Assembly: GCF_963663645.1 (NCBI RefSeq) | Contig: NZ_OY760503.1 | Coordinates: 2,175,501-2,239,500, forward strand | Length of the DNA stretch: 64,000 nt | Direction of reading: 5' to 3' | Source: an uncultured Trichococcus sp. | Lineage (GTDB): Bacteria > Bacillota > Bacilli > Lactobacillales > Aerococcaceae | Shown: positions 52,172 through 61,878 of the stretch, piece after piece | How positions within the stretch are numbered: position 1 is the first letter of the stretch | Layout of the letters: every line of letters begins with the position of its first letter | Notes under the pieces: generated by a model | Databases searched by the model: none | What the model was told of the DNA's origin: nothing | The model's input: the letters and a program-made list of their open reading frames with translations, nothing else | Translations under genes and position numbers: made by a program

Positions 52172-53149
52172 ATGTTGAATACGGAGGATGAAAAGAAAGC
52201 AGGAAGAATGGAAGAGTTGAAGGCGGAGATCGCCTCCGTTGCGACAGGCGAGAACCGTTTGAGCCACGAAGTGAATGAGGAAACAAAAGCAGCTGTCGAT
52301 TTTCGCGGCATGCTTGAAGAATTCAAAAAAGACAAGCTGGCGGTCATTGCTTTGGCTACGCTCGTTTTGCTTTTGTTGTTCGTATTTGTTGGATCCGTCT
52401 TTTTTGATGAAAGCCAAGTCATGCAGGTGGATCTCCTGAACAGGTATGCTTCGCCGGGGGGGGATCATCTGTTGGGAACCGATGAAGCGGGACGGGATGT
52501 GCTGGGCCAATTGTTGTTGGGAGCGCGCGCTTCTCTGGTGGCCGCGAGCGCCGTGACAATCCTGACGGGATTCATCGGCATCGGATTGGGTCTGCTGTCC
52601 GGCTATTACGGCGGATTCCTGGACAGTCTGCTTATGCGCTCCGTTGAATTCATCATGGTTCTTCCGGCAAGTGTGCTGGTCCTTGTGCTGGTGTCCATCG
52701 TATCGGAATACAATCTCTTTGTGTTCATATTGCTTATGAGCGCCTTCAGTTGGGCAGGGAAATCAAGGGTTTTTCGTAACCGGACGCGTTCGGAGGCCAA
52801 ACGGGATTATGTGCGGGCATCCAGGACAGCAGGGACAAACGACATGCGGATCATGGTCCGGGAAATCTTGCCCAATTTGAGTTCGCTGGTCATCATCAAT
52901 ACGACAATGTCGTTGGCAAGGAATATCGGAATGGAAACAGGGTTGAGCTTTCTGGGCTTTGGGTTGCCGTCCGCCATACCGAGTATAGGCAATTTGTTGC
53001 ACTATGCAATTTCCCCCATAGTCTTTGAGAACTATGTGTGGGTATGGTTACCTGCATCCACACTCATCTTTGTACTGTTGTTGTGCATCATTTATGTCGG
53101 ACAGGCATTGCGGCGGGCGGCAGATGCTAAACAAATGCAAGGACAATAA
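52172..53149 (+). CDS. oppC: Oligopeptide ABC transporter permease OppC
   Basis: A 325-aa permease. A polar N-terminal extension of about 50 residues precedes the first helix (LAVIALATLVLLLLFVFVG). The DHLLGTDEAGRDVLGQLLLGARASL block is the OppC hallmark, and RDYVRASRTAGTNDMRIMVREILPN is the EAA loop. AAAGGGGGG precedes the start. The next gene follows after 12 bases. Confidence 0.93.
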   Translation: MLNTEDEKKAGRMEELKAEIASVATGENRLSHEVNEETKAAVDFRGMLEEFKKDKLAVIALATLVLLLLFVFVGSVFFDESQVMQVDLLNRYASPGGDHLLGTDEAGRDVLGQLLLGARASLVAASAVTILTGFIGIGLGLLSGYYGGFLDSLLMRSVEFIMVLPASVLVLVLVSIVSEYNLFVFILLMSAFSWAGKSRVFRNRTRSEAKRDYVRASRTAGTNDMRIMVREILPNLSSLVIINTTMSLARNIGMETGLSFLGFGLPSAIPSIGNLLHYAISPIVFENYVWVWLPASTLIFVLLLCIIYVGQALRRAADAKQMQGQ

Positions 53150-53161
53150 GGAGGCTGAGGT

Positions 53162-54934
53162 ATGCTGAATAAAATGATTGTTCCGTTCTTTTTGGCTGCG
53201 CTGCTGGCCGGGTGCGGAAACGAAGATGTCTTACCGGAAACGGACGGGAACTTGTCCAATTCATCCGCTGTCATCCAGGAGTTCGATACTGTCATGAACA
53301 GCGATGCCCCAGCCATCGCCGGCGGAGTGTTGAAATATGCGCTGGTTGCCGAATCTTCCTTTCAGGGCATCTTCAGCCCTGTTTTTTCAGAGGATGCCCA
53401 TGACGAGGAACTCATGGGTTTTTCACATGAATCCATTTTTTCCTATGATGAGGAGTTTCAGCTTACCCAAGCTGGCATGGCAACCTTTGTTCTCAATGAA
53501 AATTTAAAAACAGTATCGATCACTTTACAGGATAATCTGAAGTGGTCGGACGGAGCGGCACTTACGGTAGATGATCTTCTTTATGCCTATGAGGTGATCG
53601 GGCACCCGGAATATGCCGGTTCCCTCTATGGAGAGGCTTTTGCGAATGTTGTGGGCATGACCGAATACCATGAAGGCGCTGCGGATGCGATTGCCGGTAT
53701 CGAGGTTTTGGATGATACGCACCTCATCATTGCTTTCAAAGAATTGAATCCGTCCATTTTGCAGGCGGGAGGAGCCTTGTGGAGCCAACCGTTGCCAAGG
53801 CACCAACTGGAAAGCATCCCTGTATCGGAAATGGTGCGTTCATCCCAACTGCGTGAGCAACCTGTCGGGGCGGGTCCGTTCCGGGTCAAGGCGATCATTC
53901 CGGGCGAGTCGGTCCTTTTTGAAGCCAATGAATATTATTGGAAAGGGAAACCGAAGTTGGACAATATCCTTGTGGAAGTAGTCGGTTCGGCAACGATCGT
54001 ATCCGAAATGGAAGCGGGACATTACGATGTCGCAATCATGCCGACAAGCTCTTATGAGGCGTACAAAGATTTCGATAATATAACGTTGCTGGGCAGAGAG
54101 GAATTGGCGACTGCATACATCGGGTTCAAACTTGGTTCCCAAGATGTTGAATCAGGCGCCAACAGCCTTAATCTGAGTTCCAAAATGGCGGATAGTGCAT
54201 TGCGGCAAGCGATGGCATTTGCGTTGGACAACGAATTTGTCGCTGCGGTCCTTTTCGATGGGCTGCGGCAGCCGGCAAATGGCATGATTCCTCCAGCGTT
54301 CGAAGGATTCAGTGAGGATGAGGCGGCTGGCTTCAGCTACGATCCTGTGAAGGCCGCAACAATGCTGGATGAGGCCGGCTATCTGGACAGTGATGGCGAC
54401 GGTTTTCGGGAAACGCCGGACGGTGAGCCGCTCGAAATCAGCTTTGCTGCCGTTGCAGGGGGAGACGCGGCTGAGACGGTTGTTGCGTATTATATCCAGC
54501 AATGGAAAGCAATCGGCTTGGATGTCTCGCTCGCCACAGGAAGATTGATTGAATATCAGAAGTTCCATGACATGCTTGCATCCGACAGTCCGGCTATTGA
54601 TGCCTTTCAGGCAATTTGGGGGACAGGCATGGATCCCAATCCAAGCGAAATGTTCGGTCGTACCAGTGCTCTCAACTATACCCGTTGGACCAACGAAAAG
54701 AATGATGCGTTGTTGGCTCAGATCAATGCCGCGGCTACCTTGGACGGAAATACGCGGACGGGAATCTATCAGGAATGGCAAGCATTGCTGTTCGAGGAAG
54801 CACCAGTCATCCCGACGCTCTGGCGCACGCAGATTTTTGCCGTCAACAACCGCGTCAAAAACTTCAATATCCGTTATGGAGCAGCCAGAGGGTGGGAAAC
54901 CATCGAACTGACATCAGAAGAACCAGTCCGGTAA
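53162..54934 (+). CDS. oppA: Oligopeptide-binding lipoprotein OppA
   Basis: A 590-aa surface lipoprotein that captures peptides. A short signal peptide ends in the lipobox LLAGC (Cys at about residue 19). The family-5 solute-binding signature WSDGAALTVDDLLYAYEVI is at about 124-142, with GAGPFRVKAIIPGESVLFEAN later. Length suits an oligopeptide binder. AAGGAGG precedes the ATG. As the last gene of the operon it is followed by a terminator. Confidence 0.94.
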   Translation: MLNKMIVPFFLAALLAGCGNEDVLPETDGNLSNSSAVIQEFDTVMNSDAPAIAGGVLKYALVAESSFQGIFSPVFSEDAHDEELMGFSHESIFSYDEEFQLTQAGMATFVLNENLKTVSITLQDNLKWSDGAALTVDDLLYAYEVIGHPEYAGSLYGEAFANVVGMTEYHEGAADAIAGIEVLDDTHLIIAFKELNPSILQAGGALWSQPLPRHQLESIPVSEMVRSSQLREQPVGAGPFRVKAIIPGESVLFEANEYYWKGKPKLDNILVEVVGSATIVSEMEAGHYDVAIMPTSSYEAYKDFDNITLLGREELATAYIGFKLGSQDVESGANSLNLSSKMADSALRQAMAFALDNEFVAAVLFDGLRQPANGMIPPAFEGFSEDEAAGFSYDPVKAATMLDEAGYLDSDGDGFRETPDGEPLEISFAAVAGGDAAETVVAYYIQQWKAIGLDVSLATGRLIEYQKFHDMLASDSPAIDAFQAIWGTGMDPNPSEMFGRTSALNYTRWTNEKNDALLAQINAAATLDGNTRTGIYQEWQALLFEEAPVIPTLWRTQIFAVNNRVKNFNIRYGAARGWETIELTSEEPVR

Positions 54935-54965
54935 TGTGCGTTCAGGGAAATTGTCAGAAATGAGG

Positions 54966-54998
54966 AAGAGGCCAGGACAAAAGTCCGGGCCTCTTTTC
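54966..54998 (+). terminator. Intrinsic terminator of the opp operon
   Basis: AAGAGGCCAGGAC (54966-54978) pairs with GTCCGGGCCTCTT (54983-54995), one mismatch, loop AAAA, then T residues. Confidence 0.9.
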
Positions 54999-55058
54999 CA
55001 TAAGTATGTGCTGACTGTCCGAGAACTAAATTTTCGTGCTTATGGCACGCATTTGTCG

Positions 55059-55064
55059 TATAAT
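55059..55064 (+). promoter_or_regulatory. -10 box of the rncS-smc promoter
   Basis: TATAAT lies 69 bases before rncS. The -35 region (GTGCTT) is poor but overlaps a CGTGC/GCACG dyad (55035-55049), which could mark an activator or repressor site. Confidence 0.5.
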
Positions 55065-55132
55065 GAAAAAGGACTCTATTCTCAGAAGTGCCTTGACAGC
55101 AAGGAGTCCAGTTAAGGAAAGGAGGGAACGAA

Positions 55133-55822
55133 TTGGAAAAAATAGTCAAACAAATAGCAACTGACTTCTCGATTGTCTTCAGGAACGAGAAACTTTTGCA
55201 TGAAGCATTTACCCATTCATCTTATGTGAATGAGCATCGTCATCTGGCACTGCAGGACAATGAACGATTGGAATTTTTGGGCGACGCGGTCTTGGAAGTC
55301 ATCATCTCCGATTATCTGTTTCATACTTATGATACGTGGCATGAAGGCAAAATGACCCGTCTGCGTGCGCAGATCGTCTGCGAACCAAGTTTATCCGCTT
55401 TCGCGAAGGACTGTCATTTCGACTCCTATATCCGTTTGGGTAAAGGGGAAGAGAATATGGGCGGAAGGCAACGTCCGGCGTTACTGTGTGATGTATTCGA
55501 AGCATTCATCGGGGCCGTTTACCTTGACCAAGGCATCGAAGCCGCCAGAAAATTCATTAACCAAGTCATGATCACGAAGTTAAAAGAGGATGCTTTTTCA
55601 CATGTGATGGATTATAAGACCAGCCTCCAGGAAGAGCTGCAAAAGAATGGGGACGTGGATATCCAATATATCCTTCTGAACGAAGACGGGCCTGCACATG
55701 CAAAACAGTTTGATGTGGAAGTGCGCGCATTCGGAAAAGTGATGGGTCAAGGGCAAGGCCCAAGCAAAAAAGCCGCCGAACAGAAAGCGGCACAAAACGC
55801 TTTGGAATCTCTAAAAAAATGA
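55133..55822 (+). CDS. rncS: Ribonuclease III
   Basis: A 229-aa double-strand-specific endoribonuclease that processes rRNA and structured mRNA. The catalytic NERLEFLGDAVLEVIISDYLF (about 42-62), LLCDVFEAFIGAVYLDQG (acidic metal ligands) and a C-terminal dsRNA-binding domain (about 155-228) ending GPSKKAAEQKAAQNALESL are present. The start is TTG at 55133 after GGAAAGGAGGG. It is followed by smc and ftsY, the classic order. Confidence 0.95.
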   Translation: MEKIVKQIATDFSIVFRNEKLLHEAFTHSSYVNEHRHLALQDNERLEFLGDAVLEVIISDYLFHTYDTWHEGKMTRLRAQIVCEPSLSAFAKDCHFDSYIRLGKGEENMGGRQRPALLCDVFEAFIGAVYLDQGIEAARKFINQVMITKLKEDAFSHVMDYKTSLQEELQKNGDVDIQYILLNEDGPAHAKQFDVEVRAFGKVMGQGQGPSKKAAEQKAAQNALESLKK

Positions 55823-55853
55823 AAAGCAAGTTTCACCGGAAAGGATGTTATCT

Positions 55854-58800
55854 TTGCATCTTGAAAGAATAGAAATGTCGGGTTTCAAATCATTCGCCGA
55901 CAAAACCGTAATCGAATTTGATGAAGGTGTGACAGCGGTAGTAGGGCCGAACGGAAGCGGCAAAAGCAACCTTTCGGAAGCTGTCCGCTGGGTATTGGGG
56001 GAACAATCCGCAAAAAATCTGCGTGGGAAAAAAATGGACGATATCGTTTTTGCCGGCTCGCAGACACGCAAACCTGTCAACATTGCGGAAGTTACCCTCA
56101 TCTTGAACAACGAGGACGGATTCCTGCCGCTGGAATTCAGCGAAGTGAGCATCACCAGGAGATACAACCGCAATGGCGACAGTGACTGTTTCATCAACAA
56201 AAAGCCTTGCCGTTTGAAAGACATAACAGAATTATTGATGGATTCGGGCATCGGAAAAGACTCTTTCTCCATGATCTCGCAAGGGAAAGTGGAACAAATT
56301 TTTCAGAACAAGCCCGAGGACAGAAGGATCATCCTTGAAGAAGCCGCCGGGGTAGCCAGGTACAAAAACCGCAAAACGAGCGCCGAACGCAAGCTGTCCC
56401 AAACGGAAGAACATCTGAACCGGATCGAGGACATCCTGCATGAAATCAACAGCCAACTCGCTCCTCTGGAAATCCAACGGAAAACAGCTTTGGCATACAA
56501 GGAGAAAAAAGCGTTACTAAGCGAAATCGAAATTGCTTTGACCGCTTCCGAAATTGAGCGGCTGAATGCGCAGTGGCAAATGAGCAAACGCGAGCTGGCC
56601 GATTATGACCGTAAAATCAGCACGGAAGAACGGTCGCTTGCGGGCACGCAGGCTGCTTTGCAGCAACTGAAGCAAAAGCTGGACGCCTGCGACGAACAGT
56701 TGGAAACACTGCAGACCGGCTATGTCACTGTCATCCAGAAATTGGAACAGCTGGAAGGACAAAAGCAGGTCTTCCAGCAACGGGCGATGTACTCTTCAAA
56801 GAATCAAGAAGAGCAAGCCCAGATCATCGCTGAAAAAGAGGCGCTGATCAAGACGGAAAAAGCCAATCTGGCCGCATTGCGGGCCGAACTCGCGGCAAAA
56901 GTGGATGCAAGGAAGGAACTTTCGGAAAAAAGAGCGAGCCTTTCCGAAAAAGAAGCCCAACTGACGCAAAACAAGGCGGAGCTTGTCCAGCAACTCCGGA
57001 ACGATTACATCAACCGGCTGCAGGAGCAATCCAGCAACCGGAACACAACCGTCCATCTTGAAAAAGAAATGATGCTCGCAACCGAACAGGAGCAGCGTTT
57101 CCTTTCGAAAAGCGACGAACTCAGGAAGAATCTGCGCCAATTAAAAGCGAAGCAGCAGTCATTGAATGAAGAATATGTCCGATTCGTTGAAGAGAACGCC
57201 AATCTGGAATCGGAACTGCAGGGCTGCAAACAAAATAGCTTCCAGCTCGTATCCAAACTCCAACAAATGAACGCAGAACTGGATACCGTAACCCGGAATC
57301 TGCAGCAGGCGGAAGCCAGGCGTGAGAGCCAGCAGGAGCTGGACGACAGCTATGCCAGTTACTATCAAGGCGTAAAGGAAATGCTGAGGAGAAGGGAAAG
57401 CGTTCCGGGTATCCGTGGGCCAGTCGCCGAATTGATCCAAGTTCCCGAAAAATACACATTAGCCATAGAAATCGCCCTGGGAGCCACGATGCAACACATC
57501 GTGGTGGCGGATGAACGCACTGCATCCCAATGCATCGGCATTTTGAAAGCCCAACACTTGGGGCGTGCCACTTTCCTGCCGATGACAGTCATCCAAGGCA
57601 AGCATTTGCCTGCGTCTGTGCGGACGACATTGGAGAACAGTACCGGATATATCGGCATCGCGAATGAGCTGATTGGTCATGAGGAAATGTACAACGCGAT
57701 CGTCAGCAGTTTGTTGGGGACAACGATCGTAGCGGCAAACATCCAGGACGGCTTGCAGATCTCCAAGAAATTGCAGAGCCGCTACCGGATCGTAACCCTT
57801 GAAGGGGATGTCATCCATGCCGGCGGATCGATGACGGGTGGCGCGACAAGGCGTCAACAAGAGGCATCCTTATTGGCCCGCAAAAACAATCTGAACAAGC
57901 TGACCGACTATGTGCAACAGTTGTCCGTCCAATACAATCAGCTGAAGCGGGAGCAAGAGAAATGGTCGCTGCAGCAACAAAGCCTGCAGGAGGAACTGGA
58001 TGATAAGCGCCAAAAAGCGACCATCAAACAGTTCGAACTGCAGCAAAGGGAAACTTCCCTGCAGCAAGTGACAGCCGAAATCGCGACGAAAGAAAAAGAA
58101 TCGGCTGCACACGAATACGAAAAGCGCATGTTTTATGAAGAGAAAGAGGACAGACAAACGCAATTGGCCCAAGCCCAACAAAATCTGCTCGTCCTCAACA
58201 GCGAAATCGACCAGCTTCAGAAGGATATAGCGGAATCCAGCCTCAATGAAGAGGAACGCTTGAAACTGCTGCAGGACGTTCAGCTGAACCGGCAGCAAGC
58301 CGACCAGGAGCTTGCGGTCCTGCAGGAGCAGGAAAAACAGCTACGGCGTGATGTGAAACTGTCGGCTGAACGCATCCAAACGGAGCAGGAAGCTATCGGC
58401 TCATTGAAGGGCAAACAAGATCAGGTCGCCAAGCTGGCCGACACGGAGACGCTGACCATCCAAGAAATCACAATGCAGCTGAAGTCCGCCACTGCAGAAA
58501 AAGAGAGATTCGATGCAGAGTTAAGACAGTTGCGGGAGCAAAAAAAGCAAACCGAACAAAATCGTGGTGTTCAGGAAACCGAGCAGAACGAAAAAAATAA
58601 AAACCTCCAAAAATTATGGAGTGAGCACGCCAAACTGGAAACAAACGCCGGGCGCTATGAAATCGCCATCGACCACCACCTTGCGCATTTGAGCGAGGAG
58701 TACGGTCTCAGCTTTGAAGCCGCGAAACAGGATCATCAGTTAACCCAGGAGCCCGAAGAGGCAGCCCGACAAGTGAAACAGCTGAAAAAAGAAATCGAAG

Positions 58801-59414
58801 AGCTGGGCCCGATCAACATGGGCGCAATCGAGGAATATGATCGCATTTCCGAAAGGTTCACTTTCCTTTCCGAACAGCAGACGGATCTGCTTTCCGCCCG
58901 AGGCAATCTTCTGAACACGATGAACGAAATGGATGATGAAGTCCGCTTGCGATTCAAGGAGACTTTCATCCAGATCAAAAAGCAATTCGAAAAAACCTTC
59001 CCGAAATTATTCGGCGGCGGCAAAGCGACACTGGAGCTGACGGATCCGAACGACCTGTTGGAGACCGGCATCGAAATTGTCGCGCAACCGCCAGGCAAAA
59101 AATTGCAGCAGCTCAGCCTGCTCTCCGGCGGGGAAAAAGCATTCACGGCGATCGCGCTCTTGTTCGCCATCATCGAAGTCAAACCGGTGCCGTTCTGCAT
59201 CTTGGATGAAGTGGAGGCTGCCTTGGATGAAGCGAATGTATCCCGCTTCGGAAAATATCTGGCAGCGTCAACCGAATTGACCCAGTTCATCGTGATCACC
59301 CATCGCAAAGGCACGATGGAAGAAGCGGATGCATTGTACGGAGTGACCATGCAGGATTCCGGCGTATCCCGCCTGGCATCGGTCAAATTTGAAGATTACG
59401 AAGAAATAGGTTAA
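55854..59414 (+). CDS. smc: Chromosome partition protein SMC
   Basis: A 1186-aa condensin ATPase that organises and segregates chromosomes. Walker A GPNGSGKSNLSEAVRWVLGE is at about 32-51. Two long coiled coils (about 165-500 and 670-1010) flank a hinge (about 515-665, PGIRGPVAELIQVPEKYTLAIEIALG). The signature LSLLSGGEKAF and Walker B FCILDEVEAALDEANV lie at about 1086-1130. The start is TTG at 55854, eight bases after AAAGGA; the ATG at 55845 overlaps the ribosome site. This start gives the same length as Bacillus SMC. Confidence 0.96.
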   Translation: MHLERIEMSGFKSFADKTVIEFDEGVTAVVGPNGSGKSNLSEAVRWVLGEQSAKNLRGKKMDDIVFAGSQTRKPVNIAEVTLILNNEDGFLPLEFSEVSITRRYNRNGDSDCFINKKPCRLKDITELLMDSGIGKDSFSMISQGKVEQIFQNKPEDRRIILEEAAGVARYKNRKTSAERKLSQTEEHLNRIEDILHEINSQLAPLEIQRKTALAYKEKKALLSEIEIALTASEIERLNAQWQMSKRELADYDRKISTEERSLAGTQAALQQLKQKLDACDEQLETLQTGYVTVIQKLEQLEGQKQVFQQRAMYSSKNQEEQAQIIAEKEALIKTEKANLAALRAELAAKVDARKELSEKRASLSEKEAQLTQNKAELVQQLRNDYINRLQEQSSNRNTTVHLEKEMMLATEQEQRFLSKSDELRKNLRQLKAKQQSLNEEYVRFVEENANLESELQGCKQNSFQLVSKLQQMNAELDTVTRNLQQAEARRESQQELDDSYASYYQGVKEMLRRRESVPGIRGPVAELIQVPEKYTLAIEIALGATMQHIVVADERTASQCIGILKAQHLGRATFLPMTVIQGKHLPASVRTTLENSTGYIGIANELIGHEEMYNAIVSSLLGTTIVAANIQDGLQISKKLQSRYRIVTLEGDVIHAGGSMTGGATRRQQEASLLARKNNLNKLTDYVQQLSVQYNQLKREQEKWSLQQQSLQEELDDKRQKATIKQFELQQRETSLQQVTAEIATKEKESAAHEYEKRMFYEEKEDRQTQLAQAQQNLLVLNSEIDQLQKDIAESSLNEEERLKLLQDVQLNRQQADQELAVLQEQEKQLRRDVKLSAERIQTEQEAIGSLKGKQDQVAKLADTETLTIQEITMQLKSATAEKERFDAELRQLREQKKQTEQNRGVQETEQNEKNKNLQKLWSEHAKLETNAGRYEIAIDHHLAHLSEEYGLSFEAAKQDHQLTQEPEEAARQVKQLKKEIEELGPINMGAIEEYDRISERFTFLSEQQTDLLSARGNLLNTMNEMDDEVRLRFKETFIQIKKQFEKTFPKLFGGGKATLELTDPNDLLETGIEIVAQPPGKKLQQLSLLSGGEKAFTAIALLFAIIEVKPVPFCILDEVEAALDEANVSRFGKYLAASTELTQFIVITHRKGTMEEADALYGVTMQDSGVSRLASVKFEDYEEIG

Positions 59415-59428
59415 GGGGATGAAGATAA

Positions 59429-60241
59429 ATGATTAAATTGATAGCACTCGACTTGGATGGCACGCTGCTGAATCCTGACAAAAAAATCAGCGCTGCGAAC
59501 AAACAGGCAATCCACCGCGCCCGGGAAGCCGGCGTGAAGGTTGTCCTTTGCACAGGACGCCCTCTGATGGGCATCAAGGCCTACGTGGATGAACTGGACC
59601 TGCTTCAAGCAGAAGATTACTCGATCACCTATAACGGCGGCTTGGTCCAAAAGAACAAAACATCGGAAATCATTTCCCAAAAGGTGCTGAACTACGGTCA
59701 GATCGTGGAACTCTATGATCTGAGCAAGGGGCTGAATATCCCGATGAACATGCTGGACCTGGAATTCGTATACGAACCGGAATACCCGCAAGGCAGGGAG
59801 TCCTTGTACAAGAGCCTGCAGAGTTCGAGCTTGCCGTTCGTTGAGAAAAAAATCGAAGACTTTCAGGAACAGCATGCGTTCAATAAAGTGGTTTTCTGCA
59901 TCGCGCCTACTGTCTTGGATGAAGCAATCGCCAAAATACCGGCGGACTTCTACAGCAAATATTCGATGATGAAATCACGCCCGCTTTTGTTTGAAGTCAT
60001 GCATCCTGAAGTCGACAAAGGCAACGGCATCGCGGCTTTATGCGATCATCTGGGCATCACTGCCGATGAGGTCATGGCTTGCGGAGATGAAGAAAACGAT
60101 TTGGCGATGTTGGATTTTGCTGGCGTTAGCGTCGCGATGGGCAACGCTCCCGATAAAATCAAGGAACGGGCGAGCTTCGTCACGAAGACAAACGGGGAAG
60201 ATGGCGTCGCACACGCAATCGAAACGTTCGTCTTTGCGTAA
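59429..60241 (+). CDS. Cof-type HAD hydrolase (sugar phosphatase-like)
   Basis: A 270-aa haloacid dehalogenase-superfamily phosphatase. The catalytic DLDGTLL motif (about residues 8-14), CTGRP, a Lys in the EVMHPEVDKGNGIAAL block and CGDEENDLAML are the four HAD motifs, with the C2-type cap of the Cof/YidA subfamily. Substrate cannot be told from sequence; flavin and sugar phosphates are typical. AAGGGGATG precedes the start. It is inserted between smc and ftsY, which are adjacent in Bacillus; similar insertions are seen in lactic acid bacteria. Confidence 0.88.
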   Translation: MIKLIALDLDGTLLNPDKKISAANKQAIHRAREAGVKVVLCTGRPLMGIKAYVDELDLLQAEDYSITYNGGLVQKNKTSEIISQKVLNYGQIVELYDLSKGLNIPMNMLDLEFVYEPEYPQGRESLYKSLQSSSLPFVEKKIEDFQEQHAFNKVVFCIAPTVLDEAIAKIPADFYSKYSMMKSRPLLFEVMHPEVDKGNGIAALCDHLGITADEVMACGDEENDLAMLDFAGVSVAMGNAPDKIKERASFVTKTNGEDGVAHAIETFVFA

Positions 60242-60273
60242 AAACAGCTTGCCACAAGAGAGGAAGTGTTCAG

Positions 60274-61287
60274 ATGGGATTATTTGATCGAATAAAACGC
60301 GCGTTTACAGGTGAAGATGTCGTTCAGACACCGGTAACCGAAGAAACTAAGATTGTCATCGACAAATTCGACAAAGGTATGGAGAAGACGCGCAAAAGCT
60401 TTTCAGAGAAGATGAATGAACTGTTTGCCGGCTTCAGGGAGGTGGATGAAGAGTTTTTTGACGACTTGGAGGAAACGCTGATATCCGCAGACGTTGGTTT
60501 TGATATGACGCTGGCGCTTTCGGATGTGCTGCGCGATGAAGTCAAGATGAAGAACGTGCGCACCGGAGAACAAGTGAAGAACGTCATCATCGAAAAAATG
60601 GTCGAAATCTATGAAAAAGGCCAGACGGAATTGCCCACCATCAAAATAAATGAGAACGGGCCGACCGTCATCCTGTTTGTTGGCGTAAACGGAGTGGGGA
60701 AAACGACGACCATCGGCAAATACGCTTATCAGTTGAAGAACCAAGGGAATAAGGTTTTGTTGGCGGCCGGAGACACTTTCAGAGCTGGCGCCATCGAACA
60801 ACTGGAAGTCTGGGGGGAACGTGTCGGTGTGCCGGTCGTGACAAGCGATGCAAAAAGCGATCCTGCTTCCGTCGTGTATGATGCGTTGAAGCAAGCAAAA
60901 GAAGAAAAATACGACTATCTGCTGATCGATACGGCGGGGAGACTGCAGAACAAAGTGAACCTGATGAAGGAATTGGAGAAGATCAATCGGATCATCGCAA
61001 GGGAAATCACCGGCGGCGCAACCGAAACGTTGCTGGTCTTGGATGCCACGACTGGACAGAACGCTTTGATACAAGCGAAGCAATTCAAGGAGACAACGGA
61101 TGTCACTGGTTTGATCCTGACGAAATTGGACGGCACGGCGAAAGGCGGCGTCATCCTGGCGATCCGTCAGGAACTGGATATACCCGTCAAATTCGTCGGT
61201 TTGGGCGAAGGTCTGGATGATCTGCAGGTGTTCGATCCGGAACAATACATCTACGGATTGGTAAAGGACCTGCTTGAGAAAAAATAA
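60274..61287 (+). CDS. ftsY: Signal recognition particle receptor FtsY
   Basis: A 337-aa membrane-associated GTPase that receives SRP-ribosome complexes. The N domain (about 30-120) and G domain show GVNGVGKTTTIGKYA (G1, about 134-148), DTFRAGAIEQLEVW, DTAGRLQNKVNLM and TKLDGTAKGGV. The acidic A domain is very short, as in Firmicutes. GAGAGGAAG precedes the ATG. A terminator follows. Confidence 0.96.
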   Translation: MGLFDRIKRAFTGEDVVQTPVTEETKIVIDKFDKGMEKTRKSFSEKMNELFAGFREVDEEFFDDLEETLISADVGFDMTLALSDVLRDEVKMKNVRTGEQVKNVIIEKMVEIYEKGQTELPTIKINENGPTVILFVGVNGVGKTTTIGKYAYQLKNQGNKVLLAAGDTFRAGAIEQLEVWGERVGVPVVTSDAKSDPASVVYDALKQAKEEKYDYLLIDTAGRLQNKVNLMKELEKINRIIAREITGGATETLLVLDATTGQNALIQAKQFKETTDVTGLILTKLDGTAKGGVILAIRQELDIPVKFVGLGEGLDDLQVFDPEQYIYGLVKDLLEKK

Positions 61288-61348
61288 GCAAGCGGTTTGT
61301 CCCGCCTGATGAGGCACGTTTCATGGCAAAAGGCGACATAAGCATGGT

Positions 61349-61396
61349 CAGGCCGGCAATCGCATCGTGATTGCCGGCCTGATCTTTATTTTTTGT
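61349..61396 (+). terminator. Intrinsic terminator after ftsY
   Basis: CAGGCCGGCAATC (61349-61361) pairs perfectly with GATTGCCGGCCTG (61369-61381), followed by T-rich sequence. Confidence 0.9.
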
Positions 61397-61427
61397 TGCG
61401 GCGACACGGCTTCGATGCAATTTATGG

Positions 61428-61456
61428 TTGACTAAGCTCAGCAAAATCGGTAATCT
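61428..61456 (+). promoter_or_regulatory. Promoter of ylxM-ffh
   Basis: TTGACT (61428-61433) and TAATCT (61451-61456) with a 17-bp spacer lie 55 bases before ylxM, so ylxM-ffh are transcribed independently of ftsY. Confidence 0.65.
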
Positions 61457-61510
61457 AATGAAGTGTAAAGATTTTTTCTTGACAATCCGTACGAGAAGGA
61501 AGGTATTCTG

Positions 61511-61858
61511 ATGGAACTGGAAAAAACCAATAATATGAATACTCTTTATGAATTCTATAATGTCCTGTTGACGAACAAACAGAAAGGCTATCTTTCTTTG
61601 TATTATGGCGATGACTATTCATTGGGCGAAATCGCTGAAGAATTCAAGGTCAGCCGGCAGGCAGTGTATGACAACATCAAGCGCACCGAAAAAATTCTGA
61701 TGGATTACGAGCAGAAGCTGAAGTTGGCTCAAAACTATAGCCTCCGAAACAAAAAATTGGACGAATTGGCGAACTATGCCGAGGAAACCTATCCCGCAGA
61801 CAGAACTTTACAGAGCTTGATCAACAATCTGGAAGAACTGGATGACAAAGACGAATAA
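61511..61858 (+). CDS. ylxM: YlxM family DNA-binding protein (UPF0122)
   Basis: A 115-aa helical protein with a sigma-factor-like helix-turn-helix ([33 protein letters not shown], about 34-66). The family always neighbours ffh and ftsY; in streptococci it has been reported to modulate SRP. AGGAAGG precedes the ATG. The stop is 20 bases before ffh. Confidence 0.92.
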   Translation: MELEKTNNMNTLYEFYNVLLTNKQKGYLSLYYGDDYSLGEIAEEFKVSRQAVYDNIKRTEKILMDYEQKLKLAQNYSLRNKKLDELANYAEETYPADRTLQSLINNLEELDDKDE

Positions 61859-61878
61859 ACAGTAAGGAAGTGGCAAAT

